A DNA stretch of 24,813 nt from an uncultured Clostridium sp. (GTDB lineage: Bacteria > Bacillota > Clostridia > Oscillospirales > Acutalibacteraceae), in NCBI GenBank assembly GCA_958422185.1, contig CATZNW010000030.1, positions 1 to 24,813 on the forward strand, given 5' to 3'. Position 1 is the first letter of the stretch. Each line of letters opens with the position of its first letter. A program made the position numbers and the translations under genes. Positions 6,620 through 16,242 of this stretch are shown in pieces. The notes under the pieces were generated by a model that saw nothing but the letters and a program-made list of their open reading frames with translations, was not told where the DNA came from and did not search any database.

Positions 6620-7960
6620 ATGAATAAAAAGAAAAAAATTATTATTGTTTCGGCAGTTCTTGCTGCTATAATTATTATAGTGGGAGCGGTGGTTTTGTCC
6701 GTGTTGTATTTTTCGTCCAGCAGGTCGCAGATAAATAAAACGGAGATTCAGGAATTCACAACAGACAGCAGCGATTTTAAGGTTGCCGTTATCTCCGATA
6801 CGCAGCTGCCTCCAACCAGAAAGCAGCTGAGCGAAGATGATACTTATCTTAGAAATTTAAAAAATGCGCTTCATGTTATAAAGAACAATGATGTTGATAT
6901 GATCCTGTTCGCGGGTGATATCGGCGATCTCGGAACCAGTTTTGCATTTCAGACATATATGGACGCAATAGACGAGGTCTTTGGCGAGGATAAGCCTATT
7001 ATACAGAGCATTATGGGTAATCACGATTACTGGAGCAAGAATATTTTTACATATCGCCCGCATAAAGCCGCTTATAAAAATACAGTAGGTTCTTCGCCGT
7101 GGACCCATTATGTTGTTAACGGATATCATTTCATAGGTGCTTCGCCGGATTCCGGAAGTATGCAAAACGGATATAAAATAACAGTAAAATGGCTGGAAAA
7201 CGAGCTGCAAAAAGCAGCCGCGGATTCAGACGGAAGGCCCATTTTCGTCCTAACGCACAATCAGCCCCAAAACACAAGTTACGGAAGCGAGGACTGGGGA
7301 GACAAAAACCTTGACGAAGTGCTGTCAAAATATCCTAATGTGATCAATTTCAGCGGCCATGTGCATTATTCGCTGTTGGATGAGCGTTCAATATGGCAGG
7401 GCGGCTATACCGTTATAAACACACAGTCACTTTCTTACACAGAGTTGGAAGAGGGCAAGGAAAACGGCACGATCCCTCCGGATGCAGAGATCACCCCTAT
7501 GGGGTATATAATGGATTTTACAGAGGATTCCATTACGCTGCACCGTGTGAATTTTGCAGACGGGAATACGGGCAGGGAAGAAAAAGCGGATAAAGTGTGG
7601 AGTTTTTCATTGCCTTATGAAAATGACGGAAAATATTCGTTTGAGAACAGAATGGCTTCTAATGAGGCGCCTGTTATAACGGATACGTCAGGTACGGCTG
7701 AACGCAGCGGCGATAAAGTGGTGCTGACCTTTCCCGCAGCGCAGGACGATGACTTCGTCCACTCATACAAAGTTGTGATAGATGATCAGGAAACCAAATA
7801 TTTTTTCAGCGATTTTTATAACGGAATAGATGATATGAGTAAAACAGTTGAACTGGAAACAGAATTATCAGACGGTTACGGGCACCATTTTAAGGTTTTT
7901 GCCGTTGACAGCTGGGGGTTGGAGAGCGAAAACTGCATAGAGCTGAAACTGGATGGTTAA
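6620..7960 (+). CDS. Membrane-tethered calcineurin-like metallophosphoesterase
   Basis: 446 residues. A Lys-rich start (NKKKKII) and one long hydrophobic helix (about residues 7-31) predict an N-in anchor or uncleaved signal, with the rest outside. The metallophosphoesterase domain (about 53-310) shows metal ligands in order: VISDTQ (Asp60, with Gln62 instead of the usual His), GDIGD (Asp100), GNHD (Asn134-Asp136), THNQ (His213) and GHVH (His247, His249). The last about 110 residues (from APVITDTSG) look like a fibronectin III/Ig-type beta-sandwich. It follows the transporter by 1 nt and belongs to the beta-galactoside operon, an unusual place for an extracellular phosphoesterase. It might dephosphorylate glycans or a phosphodiester substrate before uptake, but this is inference. 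Confidence 0.85.
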   Translation: MNKKKKIIIVSAVLAAIIIIVGAVVLSVLYFSSSRSQINKTEIQEFTTDSSDFKVAVISDTQLPPTRKQLSEDDTYLRNLKNALHVIKNNDVDMILFAGDIGDLGTSFAFQTYMDAIDEVFGEDKPIIQSIMGNHDYWSKNIFTYRPHKAAYKNTVGSSPWTHYVVNGYHFIGASPDSGSMQNGYKITVKWLENELQKAAADSDGRPIFVLTHNQPQNTSYGSEDWGDKNLDEVLSKYPNVINFSGHVHYSLLDERSIWQGGYTVINTQSLSYTELEEGKENGTIPPDAEITPMGYIMDFTEDSITLHRVNFADGNTGREEKADKVWSFSLPYENDGKYSFENRMASNEAPVITDTSGTAERSGDKVVLTFPAAQDDDFVHSYKVVIDDQETKYFFSDFYNGIDDMSKTVELETELSDGYGHHFKVFAVDSWGLESENCIELKLDG

Positions 7961-8018
7961 CAGGCCGGGTCTTTAAATTACGGCTTATCTGAATCATTAC
8001 TATTTGAGAGGGATTAAA

Positions 8019-11018
8019 ATGAAATATAGAATTCACAGAGATCTTCATACGAATTTTAATATTTTTGAAGAAAACAAACTTGCCGAAAGGAGTTATTTTA
8101 TACCGTTTTCCAATGAAACGGTTCTTGAAAACACGGATTACAAAAGCGAGCGCTATCATTCTGACAGGATCACTGTGCTCAGCGGCGAATGGGATTTTGC
8201 CTATTATAAAAAGCTTAGTGAAATTCCCGAAACGCTTGATACGGACAGTGTGTCTTTCGATCGTGTCAGCGTTCCGTGCACATGGCAGAGAACAGGCTAC
8301 GATCAGATCGCTTATATCAATACAAGATATCCGTTCCCGAAAAGGCCGCCCCGTATTCCTGCTGATGTTCCAGCCGGCATTTACAGAAAATTCGTAACGG
8401 CAGAAGATCCGCAAAGGCGCCGCGTTCTCACCTTTTTGGGCGTAGCGGGTGCGCTTGCCGTTTATGTCAACGGCAGTTATGTGGGTTACAGCGAGGGATC
8501 GCATAATACGGCCGAATTTGAAATCACTTCTTTTTTGAACAGCGGAAAAAATGAGATCGTGGCCGTTGTGTATAAGTGGAGCAACGGCACCTACCTTGAA
8601 TGCCAGGATATGTTTCGTGAAAACGGTATTTTTCGCGACGTTTATATAATAGAAAGCGAGGAAGAATATTTAAGCGATTTTCTCTTGCGGCCGTCTAAAA
8701 ATTCTGACGGCACCTATGATCTGAAGATCTCAGTTGACGGAAAGTTTTCCCCTGAAACGACCGTTGAGATCTCTTCTGCAGGACTGTTTAAAACCGTTTT
8801 GAAGAACAGTTGGAAAACAGAACTCAGATCCCTTTCTCCTAATGAATGGACTGCTGAAACGCCAGCCGTTTACGAAGTTCGTATTATATTGAAAAAGAAC
8901 GGCAGGGTTATTGAAGCGGTGCGTACATACACCGGGTTCAAAAATATCAGGATCAAGGGCAATGTGTTTCTGTTTAATGAAAAGCCTATAAAAATGCTGG
9001 GAGTCAACCATCACGATACGCATATGACAAAAGGTTATGCTATGTCGCTTGACGATCTGGAAAAAGACGTTCAGCTTATGAAAGAGTATAACTGTAATGC
9101 AGTCCGGACATCGCATTATCCCCCGGATCCGGCATTCTTAACGATGTGTGATATTTACGGCCTTTATGTTGTTGATGAGGCCGATATTGAAACCCATGGC
9201 TTTTATGCAGTGCCTTACAGTACCTATAATCCAAACAGATTGAGCAACGATGAGAGATGGGCTTCACATTATCTGGACAGAGTTAAAAGAATGTATGGCA
9301 GGGACAAAAATCACCCGTGCATTACTATGTGGAGCCTCGGCAACGAATCAGGCGGATATAAGTGTCAGGATGTTTGTTATGATTATCTGAAAAAAGCTGA
9401 TCCCGGGATTCCTGTTCACTATGAGGGCGCGATCCGCAGCAGCCGCTGGGCTTATGATGTTGTTTCAAGAATGTATGCCACGCCCGCGCTCATGAGAAAG
9501 ATTCTTAAAGGAACAGCCGGAGACAAGTATAAAGACAAGCCGTTTTTCCAGTGTGAATATGCTCATGCAATGGGTAACGGCCCCGGCGGCCTTGAAGAAT
9601 ATATGCAGCTTTTCTATTCTTCGGATCAGTTTATGGGAGGCTGCATATGGGAATGGGCGGATCACAGCGTTTATGATGAAAACGCAAAATATAAGTGGAC
9701 CTACGGCGGCGATCACAACGAGCCGATACACGATGGCAATTTCTGTGTGGACGGTCTGTTTTATCCGGACAGAAGGCCGTCCAGCGGCGCGCTGGAAATG
9801 AAGGTCTGCTACCGTCCAGTAAGGGCAGAGCATATAAAAGAAAATGTTTTTGAGCTCTGGAATACAAGAAGCTTCAAAGACAGTTCCGATATCGGTATCG
9901 ATTTTGAGATCTTGGTTAACGGAAAAGGCCGGCAGCGGGGCTGTGTAAAAAGTGTGATCGCTCCGGGCGGTAAAAAAAGAATAAAGATAGATTCCTCTTA
10001 TTTTACTCAGTATGATGAGGATGTTTTTGTCAATTTTACATATACGGATAAAATGACCGGCAAAGAGATCGCATGTGAACAGATCATTGTTTCATGCGCT
10101 GAGTTAAAAAAAGCCGACAGTGCTTCAAAACCGGCTGAGATTTCAGCTGTGGGAAATACGGTGAGTGTTCTTTTTGACGGCGGAAAAGCAGTGTTTGACA
10201 GGAAGAAGGGACTTGTAAGTTACAGCAAGAACGGTGTTGAATATTTGAATCAGGCGCCTGTTGACAAGGCAAGCGGGTTTGTTCCCCATATATACAGAGG
10301 CCGGCTGGATAACGACCAGTATATGGTGATATTCTGGAAGATTATAGGGCTGGACTGTGCGGCTGCCAGGCTGGTTTCCTGCGATGTAAAGCGCAATAAC
10401 GGCGTCAAATATATCCGTACGGTCTATGATTTTGTTACCAGGGGAGTCTTTGTGCTTGCAAGGGCTCATGTGAATTACTTCTTTGACAAAAACGGAAAAA
10501 TGACTGTCAGCGCGTCCTTGCAAAAAATTTGCCCGCTTACGGATCAGCTTTCCCGTTATGGCGTTCACGCCGAATTCGGCAGGGAGTTTGAGAATGTTGA
10601 GTATTACGGCAGAGGCCCTCTTGAAAATTATTCTGATTTCAAAGAGCATGCTCCGGTGGGTATATATAAAACCACGGTTTCAAACATGGCACACAAGTAT
10701 ATCAAACCTCAGGATTCGGGAAACAGGGGAGACGTTCGCTACAGTATCCTTTCAAACAAGACCGGGGCAGGGATGAAATTTACTGCAATAAACAAATATA
10801 TAAATTTCAATGCAAATCATTTTACCCTTGAGCAGCTTAAAAATGCAAAGCATATTGAGGATCTTCCTGATTGTGACACAACTTTTGCGGCGATTGACGG
10901 ATATGTGCGCGGTACAGGTTCGGGCAGCTGCGGGCCTATTCCGTCAAAGGAACATCTGATACGTTTCGGCTATTTTAAACCGCTTGAATTCACCTTTGAG
11001 GCAGAGCCTGTTGTTTGA
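8019..11018 (+). CDS. lacZ: Beta-galactosidase, glycoside hydrolase family 2 (LacZ-like)
   Basis: 999 residues from the ATG at 8019, preceded by GAGAGGG; a TTG at 8004 has no such site. The five-domain LacZ layout is visible: jelly-roll N-domain (LSGEWDFAYY, VPCTWQRTGYDQIAYINTRY, FLGVAGALAVYVNGSYVGYS), Ig-like domains, then the TIM barrel starting GVNHHDTH and VRTSHYPPDP. The acid/base is Glu443 in WSLGNESGGY and the nucleophile is Glu513 in CEYAHAMGNG. The small-beta-chain C-domain includes EYYGRGPLENYSDFKEHAPV, PQDSGNRGDVR and the late HFTLEQL. No signal peptide, so it works on imported sugar in the cytoplasm: beta-galactoside to galactose plus aglycone. Lactose is one possible substrate; other beta-galactosides or GH2 activities (fucosidase, arabinosidase side activities) are not excluded. 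Last gene of the operon. Confidence 0.93.
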   Translation: MKYRIHRDLHTNFNIFEENKLAERSYFIPFSNETVLENTDYKSERYHSDRITVLSGEWDFAYYKKLSEIPETLDTDSVSFDRVSVPCTWQRTGYDQIAYINTRYPFPKRPPRIPADVPAGIYRKFVTAEDPQRRRVLTFLGVAGALAVYVNGSYVGYSEGSHNTAEFEITSFLNSGKNEIVAVVYKWSNGTYLECQDMFRENGIFRDVYIIESEEEYLSDFLLRPSKNSDGTYDLKISVDGKFSPETTVEISSAGLFKTVLKNSWKTELRSLSPNEWTAETPAVYEVRIILKKNGRVIEAVRTYTGFKNIRIKGNVFLFNEKPIKMLGVNHHDTHMTKGYAMSLDDLEKDVQLMKEYNCNAVRTSHYPPDPAFLTMCDIYGLYVVDEADIETHGFYAVPYSTYNPNRLSNDERWASHYLDRVKRMYGRDKNHPCITMWSLGNESGGYKCQDVCYDYLKKADPGIPVHYEGAIRSSRWAYDVVSRMYATPALMRKILKGTAGDKYKDKPFFQCEYAHAMGNGPGGLEEYMQLFYSSDQFMGGCIWEWADHSVYDENAKYKWTYGGDHNEPIHDGNFCVDGLFYPDRRPSSGALEMKVCYRPVRAEHIKENVFELWNTRSFKDSSDIGIDFEILVNGKGRQRGCVKSVIAPGGKKRIKIDSSYFTQYDEDVFVNFTYTDKMTGKEIACEQIIVSCAELKKADSASKPAEISAVGNTVSVLFDGGKAVFDRKKGLVSYSKNGVEYLNQAPVDKASGFVPHIYRGRLDNDQYMVIFWKIIGLDCAAARLVSCDVKRNNGVKYIRTVYDFVTRGVFVLARAHVNYFFDKNGKMTVSASLQKICPLTDQLSRYGVHAEFGREFENVEYYGRGPLENYSDFKEHAPVGIYKTTVSNMAHKYIKPQDSGNRGDVRYSILSNKTGAGMKFTAINKYINFNANHFTLEQLKNAKHIEDLPDCDTTFAAIDGYVRGTGSGSCGPIPSKEHLIRFGYFKPLEFTFEAEPVV

Positions 11019-11056
11019 TCAGCAGAGCGCGGGTTACCATTAAACAGCAAAATATA

Positions 11057-11098
11057 AATAAACAAGCCGGAAGTTATGCAACTTCCGGCTTGTTTATT
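11057..11098. terminator. Bidirectional terminator between convergent operons
   Basis: AATAAACAAGCCGGAAGTT (11057-11075) and its exact complement (11080-11098) form a 19-bp perfect stem with loop ATGC. The T-rich arm ends serve both strands: the beta-galactosidase operon from the left and the helicase operon from the right. Confidence 0.9.
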
Positions 11099-11198
11099 AT
11101 GTTATGCAGATTTATTGGATCCTGTGTTTCAGAACGTCCGTTCTTCCGTTAACGGTGGGCATAAATACGTCTGTTTACACTTTTGTACAAGCGTATAG

Positions 11199-13343
11199 TT
11201 ACAATAATTGCAGATTGACACGAAATGAGATCAGTCTCGGCGTTGGTATGGTGTCAAATTTTACAAGATAAGCGCCTTTGTCCATATCGGTATCCAGGAT
11301 CTCTCCGTCACCCAGATAAGCATGCCGTATCCGCGTGCCTGCTGACAGAAGTTCGTTTTTCAGGTTTTTCGGCATATACTTTTCACTGAACGCAATATGC
11401 TCTTTTGCGTCGGCGATCAGTGAGTCGCTCGGCCTTTCGGCGTATTCAAGAAGTTCTTCGTCTATATCCAGTATAAAACGGGAGGGATAACGAGGTGTGC
11501 CGTCAAAATTACGTCCTTCGGCGCCGGAAAGATATAAGCCTTTTTCGGCACGGGTCACGGCAACGAACGCAAGCCGCCTTTCCTCTTCCATGCCAAGCAG
11601 ATCTTTTGTTTTTCTGGACGGAAAAACGCCTTCGTTCATTCCGCAGAGCATCACATACGGAAATTCCAGTCCCTTTGCGGCGTGTACTGTCATAAGCTTA
11701 ATTTTATCGGAAGTGTCCTCCATATCGCTGTTAGTAAACATCGCAACGTGGGCAAGGTAATGAAATACCGTGGCTTCCTCTCCGCAGGTCGTTTCGTATT
11801 CCAGGATGGATTGCTTCAGTTCCGCCAGGTTGTCAAGCCGTTCCTGGCTTCCTTCTGTTCTGAGCATCTTTTCATAGCCGCTCTTATTTAAGATCGCGGA
11901 GAGCAGGTCTGATACAGGTCTGTCCTCATATCCGTTTGAAAAATTTTCTGTAAGGCTTATAAAGCCGCGCGCCTTTGTGCCTCTGAATATATCGTCGTCA
12001 ACGGTCTGTTTCAGTGCGGTATACAGAGTACACTGATTGTTTTGGGCGTATTCTTCCAAAAAAGCCATGCGCCGCCTGCCTATATTGCGTTTCGGCGTAT
12101 TTATCACACGGCGGAAGGAGAGATCATCCTGAGAAACGATCATGCGCAGGTAACTCAGAGCGTCCTTTATCTCTGCCCTGCCGAAAAAAGGAACGCCGCT
12201 GTAAATGTGGTAAGGCAGTTTCCCGTTGAGCAGCGCTTCCTCGATCGGCCGGGTAACATAGTGCGCGCGGTAGAGTATTGTTATATCACGGTAATCAACG
12301 CCGCTTTCGTGCAGTTCATTTATCTGCGATATTATCCATTTTGCCTCTTCTTCCGGATTTTTGGCAAAGCAGAACAACGGCTTTTTGCCGTCCGGAAGAA
12401 CGGGAATAAGATCCTTTTTGATTCGGTGTTTGTTTTTTGATACAAGTGAATTCGCGGCGGCAAGTATCTGCGGAGTGGAGCGGTAATTTTTCATCATCAT
12501 AACCGTTTTGGCGCCGGGAAAATTACGCTCGAATTCCAAAAGATATTTAACGTTTGCGCCGCGCCAGGTATAAATCGTCTGGTCCGGGTCGCCCACTATA
12601 AACAGGTTTTTATGATAAGCGCAAAGCGCCTCCATAAGTTCATACTGCAGGCCGTCAATATCCTGAAATTCATCTATCATGATATATTCAAGGCGTTTCT
12701 GCCATTTTAAGCGTATGTCCTTGTTCTGAGAAAAAATATACAGTGTGAATTTGATAAGGTCGTTATAATCAAGCCCAAAGCACTTTTTCTCCTGATACAG
12801 ATAGCCGTAAAAGATTATATCGTCCTTTTTATCCGCATTCCTATATTTTTCGTGCAGAGCGTCAAGGGACATATCCGTCATATCAAGGTAATATTCGGGC
12901 TTTTTGAATAGTTTTTGTATCTCTATCATATCTCTTGCGTCCGCAAAAGTCATATCCCTCAGGGTCAGTCCGCGCTCCTCATATATGATGCGCAGCATGG
13001 AATCAATATCACTGTTGTCCAGCACAAGAAAATTCTTCGGATACTGCACGGCATAACCGTCCTCCTGAAGAACAGCAACGCAAAAACCGTGAAACGTGTT
13101 TATATATCCCGTGTCCTTATCGCCTATAAGATTGTGGATGCGCCGGCGCATCTCGTTTGCGGCTTTGTTGGTAAAAGTAACGCAAAGTATGTTTTCCGGC
13201 AGTATGCCCATTTCGTTCACCAAAAACGCAAAGCGGTGCGTCAGCGCCCTGGTCTTTCCTGATCCAGCGCCGGCTATAACACGCACGAACCCTTCTGTTG
13301 CAGTTACGGCGGCAAGTTGTTCGTCGTTCAGTTTGTTATTCAT
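11199..13343 (-). CDS. pcrA: ATP-dependent DNA helicase, UvrD/PcrA family
   Basis: 714 residues, close to the usual PcrA length. It is an SF1A 3'-5' helicase used in nucleotide excision repair and replication restart. Motifs in order: Q-motif and LNDEQLAAV, Walker A GAGSGKT (residues 25-31), TFTNKAANEMRRR (Ia), the DEFQDID Walker B, GDPDQTIYTWRGA (III), MMKNYRST (IV), LMTVHAAKGLEFPYV (V) and FVAVTRAE (VI). A C-terminal Tudor-like segment (LGDGEILDTDMDKGAYLVKF) is present. I chose the ATG at 13343 because AAGGGGGCGG precedes it; an upstream reading to 13430 would overlap the UvrA-like gene. It follows that gene by 23 bp and is probably co-transcribed. A chromosome usually has another pcrA, so this may be a second copy; the symbol is by family only. 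Confidence 0.88.
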   Translation of the reverse strand: MNNKLNDEQLAAVTATEGFVRVIAGAGSGKTRALTHRFAFLVNEMGILPENILCVTFTNKAANEMRRRIHNLIGDKDTGYINTFHGFCVAVLQEDGYAVQYPKNFLVLDNSDIDSMLRIIYEERGLTLRDMTFADARDMIEIQKLFKKPEYYLDMTDMSLDALHEKYRNADKKDDIIFYGYLYQEKKCFGLDYNDLIKFTLYIFSQNKDIRLKWQKRLEYIMIDEFQDIDGLQYELMEALCAYHKNLFIVGDPDQTIYTWRGANVKYLLEFERNFPGAKTVMMMKNYRSTPQILAAANSLVSKNKHRIKKDLIPVLPDGKKPLFCFAKNPEEEAKWIISQINELHESGVDYRDITILYRAHYVTRPIEEALLNGKLPYHIYSGVPFFGRAEIKDALSYLRMIVSQDDLSFRRVINTPKRNIGRRRMAFLEEYAQNNQCTLYTALKQTVDDDIFRGTKARGFISLTENFSNGYEDRPVSDLLSAILNKSGYEKMLRTEGSQERLDNLAELKQSILEYETTCGEEATVFHYLAHVAMFTNSDMEDTSDKIKLMTVHAAKGLEFPYVMLCGMNEGVFPSRKTKDLLGMEEERRLAFVAVTRAEKGLYLSGAEGRNFDGTPRYPSRFILDIDEELLEYAERPSDSLIADAKEHIAFSEKYMPKNLKNELLSAGTRIRHAYLGDGEILDTDMDKGAYLVKFDTIPTPRLISFRVNLQLL

Positions 13344-13366
13344 TTTACCGCCCCCTTGTTCTCGCA

Positions 13367-15910
13367 TCAGCGGTTGTCTTGCTTTCCGTAAGATTTTTTT
13401 AAATAATATCCTGTTTTGCTTTCTTTGCAATTGCAGATCTCCTCCGGCGTGCCGAGAGCCACTATTCTGCCGCCCTCAGCGCCTCCGCCCGGGCCCATGT
13501 CTATCACATAATCCGCATTTCTGATTACATCAAGGTCGTGTTCAATAACTATAACCGTAGCGCCGCTGTCTATCAGTCCTTTAAAAACTGTGAGCAGCGT
13601 TTCAACGTCAAGCGGGTGCAGTCCTATCGTAGGCTCGTCAAACACAAATACGGAGCCGGACTGGCCTTTTCCCATCTCGCTCGCAAGCTTCAGTCTCTGC
13701 GCCTCGCCGCCTGAAAGGCTCGGCGTTTCCTCGCCGAGCGTAAGGTAACCAAGCCCCAGATCATGCAGCACCTGCAATTTCTTTTTTACCTTGGGAAGAT
13801 CATCACACGCTTTCAGCGCTTCATCAATACTCATGTCCATGAGCTCGGGCAATGTATATCCGTTTTCGGAATTTTTAGGGTATCTGCGTATAAGTCCCGC
13901 GCCTTTTGAATATCTTGATCCTCCGCATTCGGGGCAGGGAATATCCACATCCGGCAAAAACTGTATATCAAGGCTTATTGTGCCTGTTCCGTCGCAGACA
14001 GGGCAGCGAAGTTTTCCCGTGTTGTATGAAAAATCGCCCGCCTTGTATCCTTTTTCTTTGGAGTCCGGTGTTTTGGCATATATCTTGCGCAGCTCATCAT
14101 GCACATCAGCATAAGTTGCAACTGTTGAACGAACGTTAATGCCTATCGGGGTTGCGTCTATCAGTTTTATCTGCTGTATACCGTCGGCAGAAACACGTTT
14201 TACATGATCCGGCAGTTTTGCCCCTTTTATCTGTGACTCAAGGGCAGGGATCAGGCTTTCAAGTATCATGGTTGTCTTTCCCGAGCCGGATACGCCTGTA
14301 ACGGCGGTCATTCGCCCTTTGGGAATGTCAACTTCAAGCGGTTTAACCGTGTGAATGTCCGAGTTGGAAAGATGTATCGTGCCAAGGTCAAACATTTTTT
14401 CGGCAGGCGTATGGTTTCCTATATCAATGATCTTATCGCCGCTTAAAAATCCGGCTATTTTTGAAGACGGATGTTTTTTTATATCTTCTATACTGCCTTC
14501 GGCGATGATTGCGCCGCCGTTTGCGCCGGCACCCGGGCCCATTTCTATCAGCCAGTCCGCCTCTTTCAGTACGTTGGTGTCATGGTCAACAAGAATAACT
14601 GTGTTGCCGTCTGCAAGAAGATCGTTCATCACGCCCGTAAGCCCCTCCATGTTAGACGGGTGCAGACCTATAGAAGGCTCGTCCAGCACATAAAGCACGC
14701 CTGTGGTGCGGTTTCGTACTGCCCTCGCAAGCTGCATACGCTGGCGTTCGCCTGTTGAGAGCGTAGACGCCGCTCTGTCCAGCGTTAGATATGATAAGCC
14801 AAGGTCTGTCAGCCTCTTTGCCGCGCTTTGGAACGATTCGCATATGCTTTCCGCCATCGGGCGCATCTCTTCCGGCAGAGAGGACGGCACGCCTTTTACC
14901 CATTCCGAAAGATCCGAAAGCGTCATCTTGCAGGCGTCCGCAAGTGAGATCCCGCGCAGTCTCGGCGCTCTTGCGGCTTCGGCAAGCCTTGTGCCGCCGC
15001 AGTCCGGACACACGTCCTGCCGCAGGAATTTTTCAACTCTCTTCATTCCTTTTTCGTCTTTAACTTTTGAAAGCGCGTTTTCAACGGTGTATGTTGCGTT
15101 AAAATATGTAAAATCCATGTCTCCCGCCGCGCCGCTCGTTTTGTTCTGGTAAACAATATGCTTTTTTACCGCCGGGCCGTGAAAAACAATGTCGCGTTCT
15201 TTCGGCGTAAGATCTTTAAACGGCACATCCGTGCGAACGCCCATCTCGCGTGCAATGTCTTTCATGAGCGACCACATCAGCGTCTGCCACGGCGCGACGG
15301 CGCCCTCGTCAATCGTCAGGTTCTCGTCCGGCACAAGCGTAGATTCGTCAACTATGCGCACTATTCCCGTGCCGTCGCATTTCTTGCAGGCGCCCTGACT
15401 GTTAAAGGCAAGTTCCTCGGCGCCCGGCGCGAAGAAATGTTCGCCGCAGACCGGGCAAACCAGTTCAAGCCCTGCCGCCACATTGAGCGAGGGATCAACA
15501 TAATGCCCGTTGGGGCATCTGTGGCTTGCCAGCCTTGAAAACATCAGGCGCAGGCTGTTTAGCAGTTCCGTTCCCGTGCCGAAAGTGCTGCGTATTCCCG
15601 GCACACCGGGCCTCTGCCTCAGCGCAAGCGCCGCCGGCACGTACAGCACTTCGTCAACCTGCGCTTTTTCCGCCTGTGTCATGCGCCGCCTTGTGTATGT
15701 GGAAAGGGATTCCAGATACCGCCTTGAGCCCTCAGCGTAAAGAATGCCGAGCGCCAGCGATGATTTGCCGGAACCCGATACCCCGGCAATTCCCACTATC
15801 TTGTTCAGCGGTATATCAACATTAATGTTTTTTAAATTATGCACATGCCCGCCGCGTATCTCCATATGCGTCGGCGTTTTCTTTGCATTTTCTTTCACGG
15901 CTTTCACCAC
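13367..15910 (-). CDS. Class II UvrA-like ABC ATPase (UvrA2)
   Basis: 847 residues with two ABC ATPase modules: Walker A GVSGSGKSS (about residue 43) and GVSGSGKTT, signatures STGERQRMQLARA and LSGGEAQRLKLAS, Walker B VLDEPSIGLHP and VFDEPTIGLHP. Zinc modules are visible (CPVC with CKKCDGTG; CPDCGG; CPVCDGTG with CPECGGSRYS). It is about 90-100 residues shorter than UvrA1: between YLESLSTYTRRR and CKKCDGTG the UvrB-binding domain is missing. Such UvrA2 proteins bind DNA or DNA-drug adducts without UvrB and are linked to resistance to DNA-damaging compounds. Start is GTG at 15910 (adjacent GTG at 15913 also possible), preceded by AGGCAGGA. A PcrA/UvrD helicase follows in the same operon. Confidence 0.88.
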   Translation of the reverse strand: MVKAVKENAKKTPTHMEIRGGHVHNLKNINVDIPLNKIVGIAGVSGSGKSSLALGILYAEGSRRYLESLSTYTRRRMTQAEKAQVDEVLYVPAALALRQRPGVPGIRSTFGTGTELLNSLRLMFSRLASHRCPNGHYVDPSLNVAAGLELVCPVCGEHFFAPGAEELAFNSQGACKKCDGTGIVRIVDESTLVPDENLTIDEGAVAPWQTLMWSLMKDIAREMGVRTDVPFKDLTPKERDIVFHGPAVKKHIVYQNKTSGAAGDMDFTYFNATYTVENALSKVKDEKGMKRVEKFLRQDVCPDCGGTRLAEAARAPRLRGISLADACKMTLSDLSEWVKGVPSSLPEEMRPMAESICESFQSAAKRLTDLGLSYLTLDRAASTLSTGERQRMQLARAVRNRTTGVLYVLDEPSIGLHPSNMEGLTGVMNDLLADGNTVILVDHDTNVLKEADWLIEMGPGAGANGGAIIAEGSIEDIKKHPSSKIAGFLSGDKIIDIGNHTPAEKMFDLGTIHLSNSDIHTVKPLEVDIPKGRMTAVTGVSGSGKTTMILESLIPALESQIKGAKLPDHVKRVSADGIQQIKLIDATPIGINVRSTVATYADVHDELRKIYAKTPDSKEKGYKAGDFSYNTGKLRCPVCDGTGTISLDIQFLPDVDIPCPECGGSRYSKGAGLIRRYPKNSENGYTLPELMDMSIDEALKACDDLPKVKKKLQVLHDLGLGYLTLGEETPSLSGGEAQRLKLASEMGKGQSGSVFVFDEPTIGLHPLDVETLLTVFKGLIDSGATVIVIEHDLDVIRNADYVIDMGPGGGAEGGRIVALGTPEEICNCKESKTGYYLKKSYGKQDNR

Positions 15911-15985
15911 ATTCCTGCCTTTTTATTTTCGATAGATAGTTTTGACTTTTAATAAATTTGGTGTTTAGTAAATGATAGCACTTCT

Positions 15986-16014
15986 ATTTTACTATGCGGC
16001 GCCTTTTTTGTAAA
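15986..16014 (-). promoter_or_regulatory. Promoter of the UvrA2-helicase operon
   Basis: On the minus strand TTTACA (16009-16014), 17 bp, TAAAAT (15986-15991), each five of six to consensus, about 75 bp before the GTG at 15910. No GAAC-N4-GTTC SOS box is visible between it and the start. Confidence 0.6.
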
Positions 16015-16242
16015 GTTTGATCATATTCTTAGGACGGATAAATATTCAATTATCAGTTTGGAGTACAATATTCGTCCCTCTGTTTCAGATCCCGTTTAAA
16101 CAAAGAAATGCCGGTTTGCCTTTTAACTGACTTAACTCCGGAAAAATGATCAGAACGGTGCTAGGAATCGGTTTGCCTGTTTTATTAAACCGGAGGCGGT
16201 AAAAAGAAAAGCAAACAGGTTAAAATGGAAAAAATAAACCAA

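Noticed and set aside
7890..8504. 204-codon minus-strand frame across the phosphoesterase end and beta-galactosidase start
   Set aside because: Antisense to two clear genes; no start signal or recognisable domain.
10143..10649. 168-codon minus-strand frame
   Set aside because: Antisense to the beta-galactosidase C-terminal domain; no ribosome site.
15158..15538. 126-codon plus-strand frame
   Set aside because: Antisense to the UvrA-like gene, whose motifs are unambiguous.
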